A stretch of DNA of 9,535 nucleotides from JBKGYG01 sp046546235 (GTDB lineage: Bacteria > Bacillota > Clostridia > Lachnospirales > DSM-24629): contig JBKGYG010000063.1 in NCBI GenBank assembly GCA_046546235.1, forward strand, positions 1-9,535. Reading direction: 5' to 3'. Shown here one piece after another: positions 5,721 through 9,535 of this stretch (the stretch's first letter is position 1; every line of letters starts with the position of its first letter). Made by a program: the position numbers and the translations under genes. Below the pieces are notes generated by a model, which saw only the letters and a program-made list of their open reading frames with translations, had not been told where the DNA came from and ran no database searches.

Positions 5721-6866
5721 TTATAATTTATCAATAGTTTCCATTATATAATCAGCATATTCTTCACTTGTAGAACCAGTTGAACGACCTGTCATTACAA
5801 GTTTTCTTTCTGTTTGTGAACAAATATCTAAAGCTTTAAATAATTTATCCGCTTCATTATTAAAACCAATATGATTTAATAACATAGCACCCGCACGAAT
5901 AACACTTGATGGATCTGCATAGATATCTCTACCTTCTTCAACCATTCTTGGTGCTGAACCATGTATCGCTTCAAACATAGCATAACGTTTACCAATGTTA
6001 GCACTTCCTGCAGTTCCTACTCCACCTTGAAATTCTGCCGCTTCATCAGTTAAAATATCACCATATAGATTAGGTAATACAAATACTTCAAATTGTGTTC
6101 TTCTTTTTTCATCAATTAATTTAGCTGTCATAATATCTATATACCAATCATCCATTTCTATTTCTGGATAATCTTTAGCTACTTCTTTACAGACTTCTAA
6201 GAATTTACCATCTGTTGTTTTTACAACATTCGCTTTTGTTACTACTGTTACTTTTTTCTTGCCATTTTTCTTAGCAAAATCAAATGCAAGTTCTGCAATA
6301 CGTCTTGCTCCTTGTGTTGTTATAACTTTAAAGTCTACCGCTATATCTTCTGAAGGATTAACCCCTTTACTACCTAATACATAAGCCCCTTCAGTGTTTT
6401 CTCTAAAGAAAGTCCAATCAATACCTGCTTCTGGGACTTTTACCGGACGAACATTAGCAAATAAATCAAGTTCTTTTCTCATCGCAACATTTGCACTTTC
6501 AATATTTGGCCAAGGATCACCTTTTCTTGGTGTAGTTGTTGGTCCTTTTAGTATTACATCACATTTCTTAAGTTCTTCTAGAACATCATCAGGAATTGCT
6601 TTTCCTACTTCAGCTCTCTTTTCAATAGTACATCCATCAATTACTTTAAAAGCAACTTTCCCAGATTCAACTTCGTTTTTTAATAGATATTCTAATATTC
6701 TTTGTGCTTGGTTTGTAATTGCTGGACCAATACCATCTCCTCCTACCACACCAATTACAATAGTATTTAACTCATCATATTTCACGAAATCGTCTTGTTG
6801 CTTCATCATTTCTACACGTTCTAATTGCTCTTTAATTAGTGCTTCAAACTTTTTAATATAATCCAT
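5721..6866 (-). CDS. icd: Isocitrate dehydrogenase (isocitrate/isopropylmalate dehydrogenase family)
   Basis: This 381-residue cytosolic enzyme is predicted to oxidise and decarboxylate isocitrate to 2-oxoglutarate. The family's substrate and metal residues are present: S124, N126 and R130 in ESANVAMR, R140, R155 and Y162 in FRENTEGAY, K211, and D244, D270 and D274. The S-x-N-x3-R pattern fits isocitrate rather than isopropylmalate, as does the aconitase next door. About 33 residues precede the first core strand (TIVIGVVGGDGIGP), a short helical extension. The cofactor loop is unusual: HGSAP (302-306) is followed by R307-M308 and later ADP (317-319), so neither the NAD-type Asp nor the NADP-type Lys is found, and coenzyme preference cannot be called. 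The start at 6866 is chosen because AGGAGG (6882-6877) lies ten bases upstream; the frame stays open 26 codons further without a ribosome site. It follows aconitase by 83 bases. Homoisocitrate dehydrogenase is a less likely alternative. Confidence 0.9.
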   Translation of the reverse strand: MDYIKKFEALIKEQLERVEMMKQQDDFVKYDELNTIVIGVVGGDGIGPAITNQAQRILEYLLKNEVESGKVAFKVIDGCTIEKRAEVGKAIPDDVLEELKKCDVILKGPTTTPRKGDPWPNIESANVAMRKELDLFANVRPVKVPEAGIDWTFFRENTEGAYVLGSKGVNPSEDIAVDFKVITTQGARRIAELAFDFAKKNGKKKVTVVTKANVVKTTDGKFLEVCKEVAKDYPEIEMDDWYIDIMTAKLIDEKRRTQFEVFVLPNLYGDILTDEAAEFQGGVGTAGSANIGKRYAMFEAIHGSAPRMVEEGRDIYADPSSVIRAGAMLLNHIGFNNEADKLFKALDICSQTERKLVMTGRSTGSTSEEYADYIMETIDKL

Positions 6867-6876
6867 ATTCGTACTT

Positions 6877-6882
6877 CCTCCT
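6877..6882 (-). promoter_or_regulatory. Ribosome binding site deciding the isocitrate dehydrogenase start
   Basis: AGGAGG on the minus strand, ten bases before the ATG at 6866. The longer frame opening at 6944 has no Shine-Dalgarno and would add a low-complexity N-terminus foreign to the family. Confidence 0.8.
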
Positions 6883-6949
6883 AGTTTTATTTTATTTGTG
6901 AACAATTTTATTGTATTGTCAGTAATTATAAATTTATATGTCATAAATT

Positions 6950-8869
6950 TTATGCTTGCTGTTTAATATAATTTATTTTACCACCTGCGAAGATAATTCT
7001 CTTCTCTTTATCAGATAGTTCAATTATTGTTTTATATGTTTTATCTTTTGTCTCATTTGTTACAACTACTTCACCTTTTTCTACTTGCTCTTTAACATTA
7101 GTAATTGTTAATTTGTCATTATCATCTATATTGTCATAATCTTCCTTGTTAACAAATGTTAAAGGTAAAATACCTGAATTAATTAAATTTGCCTTATGAA
7201 TTCTTGCAAAACTTTTTACTAATACAGCTTCTATACCCAAATATAAGGGTGCCAAAGCAGCATGCTCTCTACTTGACCCTTGTCCGTAGTTTTCTCCACC
7301 AATTATAAATCCCCCATTATTTTCCTTAGCTTTTGCAGGAAATTCAGGGTCACAAGGTGTTAAACAATACTTTGCTAAGTGTGGAATATTAGATCTGAAA
7401 GGTAATAGTTTAGCATTTGAAGGCATAATATGATCAGTTGTAATATTATCTTCTACTTTAATTAAGCTTACACCTTCAACTCTATCTCCTAATGGTTTAT
7501 TAAGTGGGAAAGGTTGAATATTTGGTCCTTTTACAACTTCTACTTCTTCTGGATTCTCTGATGGAGGGACTATTAAATTATCGTTAATCATAAATGTTTT
7601 TGGCATCTCTACTTGAATATCTTCATCATATTTTGTAGGATCTGTTAATTCCCCTGTTAATGCACTAATTGCAGCAGTTTCTGGACTTAACAAATATACC
7701 CCTGCAGATACTGTTCCACAACGTCCTTTAAAGTTTCTATTAAATGTTCTTAATGATACTGCATCAGTTGAAGGTGCTTGACCCATACCAATGCAAGGTC
7801 CACATCCTGATTCTAATATTCTTGCTCCTGATGCAATAATATCAGATAAAGCACCATTTTCAGCTAACATATTTAATACTTGTTTTGAACCTGGAGCAAT
7901 CACTAAACTTACATCTTTATCTATAGTTTTACCTTTTAATATCTTAGCAACTTTCATCATATCCATATATGAACTATTTGTACAGCTACCAATAGCTACT
8001 TGATCAACTTTAGTCCCTTGAACTTCTGATACTTTTTTTACATTATCAGGGCTATGAGGTAAAGCCACAAGTGGTTCTAAGTCGTCAAGTTGAATCTCTA
8101 CTACTTCATCATATGTAGCATCTTCATCTGGTTGTAATTCTTTCCAGAATTCTGCTCTTTTCTGTGCTTCTAAGAATTCTTTTGTAACTTCATCACTTGG
8201 AAAGATTGAAGTAGTAGCTCCTAATTCAGCTCCCATATTTGTAATAGTAGCACGTTCTGGTACAGTTAAAGACTTTACACCTTCACCTGTGTATTCAATA
8301 ACTTTACCCACACCACCTTTTACAGTTAAACGTCTAAGAACTTCTAAAATAATATCTTTAGCTGTTACGAAAGGTTTTAACTTGCCTTTGAGATGTACAT
8401 TTACAACTTTAGGATTGTTTATATAATATGTACCTCCACCCATTGCAACAGCAACATCAAGTCCACCTGCTCCAATAGCAATCATTCCTATTCCACCGCC
8501 AGTTGGTGTATGGCTGTCTGAACCCAATAGCGTATCCCCTGGAACCCCAAATCTTTCTAGATGCACTTGATGACAAATACCATTACCAGGCTTTGAAAAA
8601 TAGACACCATGTTTATGTGCTACTGTCTGAATATATTTGTGATCATCAGCATTTTCAAACCCTTGTTGTAACATATTATGGTCGATATATGCTACAGATT
8701 TTTTGGTCTTTACTTGGTCTATTTCCATAGCTTCCAATTGCAAGTACGCCATTGTACCGGTTGAATCTTGAGTTAGTGTTTGATCAATTTTAATACCAAT
8801 TTCTGAACTAGTTAGTTCTCCTTCTACAAGGTGATTCTTAAGAATTTTTTGTGTTAAATTTAGTCCCAT
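6950..8869 (-). CDS. acn: Aconitate hydratase (aconitase)
   Basis: Aconitase isomerises citrate to isocitrate through cis-aconitate using a [4Fe-4S] cluster in the cytosol. The three cluster cysteines are visible: C296 in IGSCTNSS, and C356 and C359 in SGCGPCIGMG. GSDSHTPTGGGIG (116-128) and RNFKGRCG (378-385) are active-site segments. The C-terminal swivel domain is fused on the same chain, with the active-site loop YGQGSSREHAALAP at 528-541 and SFARIHKANLINSGILPL at 553-570. At 639 residues it is a short single-chain form, unlike the longer AcnA/IRP1 type and unlike two-subunit LeuCD or homoaconitase. The ATG at 8869 is preceded by AGGAGG with six bases between. It lies between a citrate synthase candidate (83 bases upstream, with a hairpin in the gap) and isocitrate dehydrogenase, which fixes its role as the middle step from citrate to 2-oxoglutarate. 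No damaged residue was seen. Confidence 0.95.
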   Translation of the reverse strand: MGLNLTQKILKNHLVEGELTSSEIGIKIDQTLTQDSTGTMAYLQLEAMEIDQVKTKKSVAYIDHNMLQQGFENADDHKYIQTVAHKHGVYFSKPGNGICHQVHLERFGVPGDTLLGSDSHTPTGGGIGMIAIGAGGLDVAVAMGGGTYYINNPKVVNVHLKGKLKPFVTAKDIILEVLRRLTVKGGVGKVIEYTGEGVKSLTVPERATITNMGAELGATTSIFPSDEVTKEFLEAQKRAEFWKELQPDEDATYDEVVEIQLDDLEPLVALPHSPDNVKKVSEVQGTKVDQVAIGSCTNSSYMDMMKVAKILKGKTIDKDVSLVIAPGSKQVLNMLAENGALSDIIASGARILESGCGPCIGMGQAPSTDAVSLRTFNRNFKGRCGTVSAGVYLLSPETAAISALTGELTDPTKYDEDIQVEMPKTFMINDNLIVPPSENPEEVEVVKGPNIQPFPLNKPLGDRVEGVSLIKVEDNITTDHIMPSNAKLLPFRSNIPHLAKYCLTPCDPEFPAKAKENNGGFIIGGENYGQGSSREHAALAPLYLGIEAVLVKSFARIHKANLINSGILPLTFVNKEDYDNIDDNDKLTITNVKEQVEKGEVVVTNETKDKTYKTIIELSDKEKRIIFAGGKINYIKQQA

Positions 8870-8897
8870 TGTTTACCTCCTGTATATTTATCTTTAT

Positions 8898-8923
8898 GGA
8901 GATTCCTTATACTATAAATCTCC
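8898..8923 (-). other. Hairpin between the citrate synthase and aconitase genes
   Basis: GGAGATT and AATCTCC (8898-8904 with 8917-8923) form a perfect 7-base stem with a 12-base loop. On the minus strand it is followed by ATAAAGATAAATA, not a T-run, so it is not a typical terminator. It may be an mRNA processing or stability element that sets relative expression; this is inference. Confidence 0.45.
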
Positions 8924-8952
8924 TAAAAGTATTTATTTTCATCTAGTCTATT

Positions 8953-9535
8953 TTAACATATCTTTTTATAATTTAAACCTAAAATTTCACAGCTTTCTTC
9001 AGTAATCTTTATAAGTTCTTCGTCAGAAATAGATGTAACACGACCTGTTTCATATTCCTTGTCTATCCATTCTTTTACTTTTATTACTAATGGGTGTTTT
9101 TTATCTAAACCTTTTTTTGAGTCAATTTTATAATGTCTATTAATCCAATGCGCAACTCCAGATAAACCAGAGGTATTAGTAATTGCCACTTGTACTGGTC
9201 TATCGAGCAATAAGTTTGTATCGAATATATTATAAATTTCTTCATTTTTTAATATACCATCGGCATGAATTCCTGCTCTAGTTATATTAAAATCTGACCC
9301 TACAAAAGGTGTCCTAGGAGGAATGCTATATCCAATTTCTTTCTCAAAATATTCAGCTATCTCAGTAATAATTGTAGTATCCATTCCATCAAGTGTACCT
9401 TTGAATTGAGCATATTCAAAAATCATTGCTTCTAATGGTGTGTTTCCAGTTCGTTCACCAATTCCAAATAATGAACAATTTACTGAAGAACAACCGTATA
9501 ACCAAGCAGTTGAAGAATTTTGAACAGCTTTATAA
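8953..9535 (-). CDS. Putative Re-citrate synthase (HMGL-like family), 5' part outside the window
   Basis: The frame is open from the right edge to the TAA at 8955-8953, giving the last 193 residues; the N-terminus is missing. Counting from the edge, the segment begins YKAVQNSSTAWLYGCSSVNC, then GIGERTGNTPLEAMIFEYA (24-42), TPFVGSDFNITRAGIHADG (about 76-94), EEIYNIFDT and the conserved ISNTSG-like ITNTSGLSG. GIGERTGN and RAGIHADG belong to the HMGL-like superfamily of 2-isopropylmalate, homocitrate and Re-citrate synthases. The VNCSLFGIGERTGN context, the short C-terminus without the LeuA leucine-binding domain, and the aconitase/isocitrate dehydrogenase neighbours favour Re-citrate synthase as characterised in Clostridium kluyveri. 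That enzyme condenses acetyl-CoA with oxaloacetate with the opposite stereochemistry to the usual Si-type synthase. Homocitrate synthase is the main alternative. The inner ATG at 9426 is not the start, as homology continues upstream of it. Confidence 0.8.
   Translation of the reverse strand, partial: YKAVQNSSTAWLYGCSSVNCSLFGIGERTGNTPLEAMIFEYAQFKGTLDGMDTTIITEIAEYFEKEIGYSIPPRTPFVGSDFNITRAGIHADGILKNEEIYNIFDTNLLLDRPVQVAITNTSGLSGVAHWINRHYKIDSKKGLDKKHPLVIKVKEWIDKEYETGRVTSISDEELIKITEESCEILGLNYKKIC

Noticed and set aside
6394..6861. Open frame of 155 codons on the plus strand
   Set aside because: It is the antisense shadow of the isocitrate dehydrogenase gene, whose catalytic residues are intact on the other strand.
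6902..6914. Small ACAAT/ATTGT hairpin between aconitase and isocitrate dehydrogenase
   Set aside because: A five-base AT-rich stem with a three-base loop is too weak to call a regulatory element.
7791..8730. Two plus-strand open frames (7791-8003 and 8503-8730)
   Set aside because: Both are antisense to well-conserved aconitase segments; no Shine-Dalgarno and no family resemblance.
5721..9535. Lysine alpha-aminoadipate (homocitrate) pathway operon
   Set aside because: The aconitase is a single-chain form with the swivel domain attached rather than split homoaconitase subunits, and the dehydrogenase has the isocitrate-type S-x-N-x3-R pattern; kept only as an alternative.

Overview
The window is AT-rich throughout, with strong Shine-Dalgarno sites, some non-ATG starts and compact clusters. 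This and the gene content point to a low-GC, strictly anaerobic Firmicute of the Clostridia. The main taxonomic clue is an enzyme of the HMGL-like superfamily that looks like the Re-type (anaerobic) citrate synthase. No mobile element, CRISPR array, rRNA or tRNA was seen.

Region 1 (1-2126, minus strand) holds two overlapping genes. The first encodes a family-1 type solute-binding-protein fold with no signal peptide and no room upstream for one. The second, truncated by the left edge, encodes a tandem GAF-domain protein. The stop of the first lies inside the start of the second (8-base overlap). The pair reads as a cytoplasmic sensing module rather than an importer, since no permease or ATPase is visible. 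Its likely promoter (2202-2231) lies among repeated CCAAAATT boxes.

Region 2 (2326-4306, plus strand) is a single ABC-F protein gene transcribed divergently from region 1. It has a perfect extended -10 promoter, a short leader and a terminator hairpin that begins in its stop codon.

Region 3 (4327-5000) holds a small unassigned 70-codon gene on the minus strand. A near-consensus promoter about 150 bases upstream leaves a leader with competing inverted repeats. The rest is non-coding AT-rich DNA ending in the terminator of the next operon.

Region 4 (5001-9535, minus strand, continuing past the right edge) is a metabolic operon: putative Re-citrate synthase (3' part), aconitase, an isocitrate dehydrogenase-family enzyme, and a GntR/FCD regulator, closed by a strong terminator. 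The enzymes would turn oxaloacetate and acetyl-CoA into citrate, isocitrate and 2-oxoglutarate, the oxidative half of the TCA cycle that anaerobes use to make glutamate. The regulator at the end is a good candidate for metabolite-responsive control of the operon, though its operator is not visible here.
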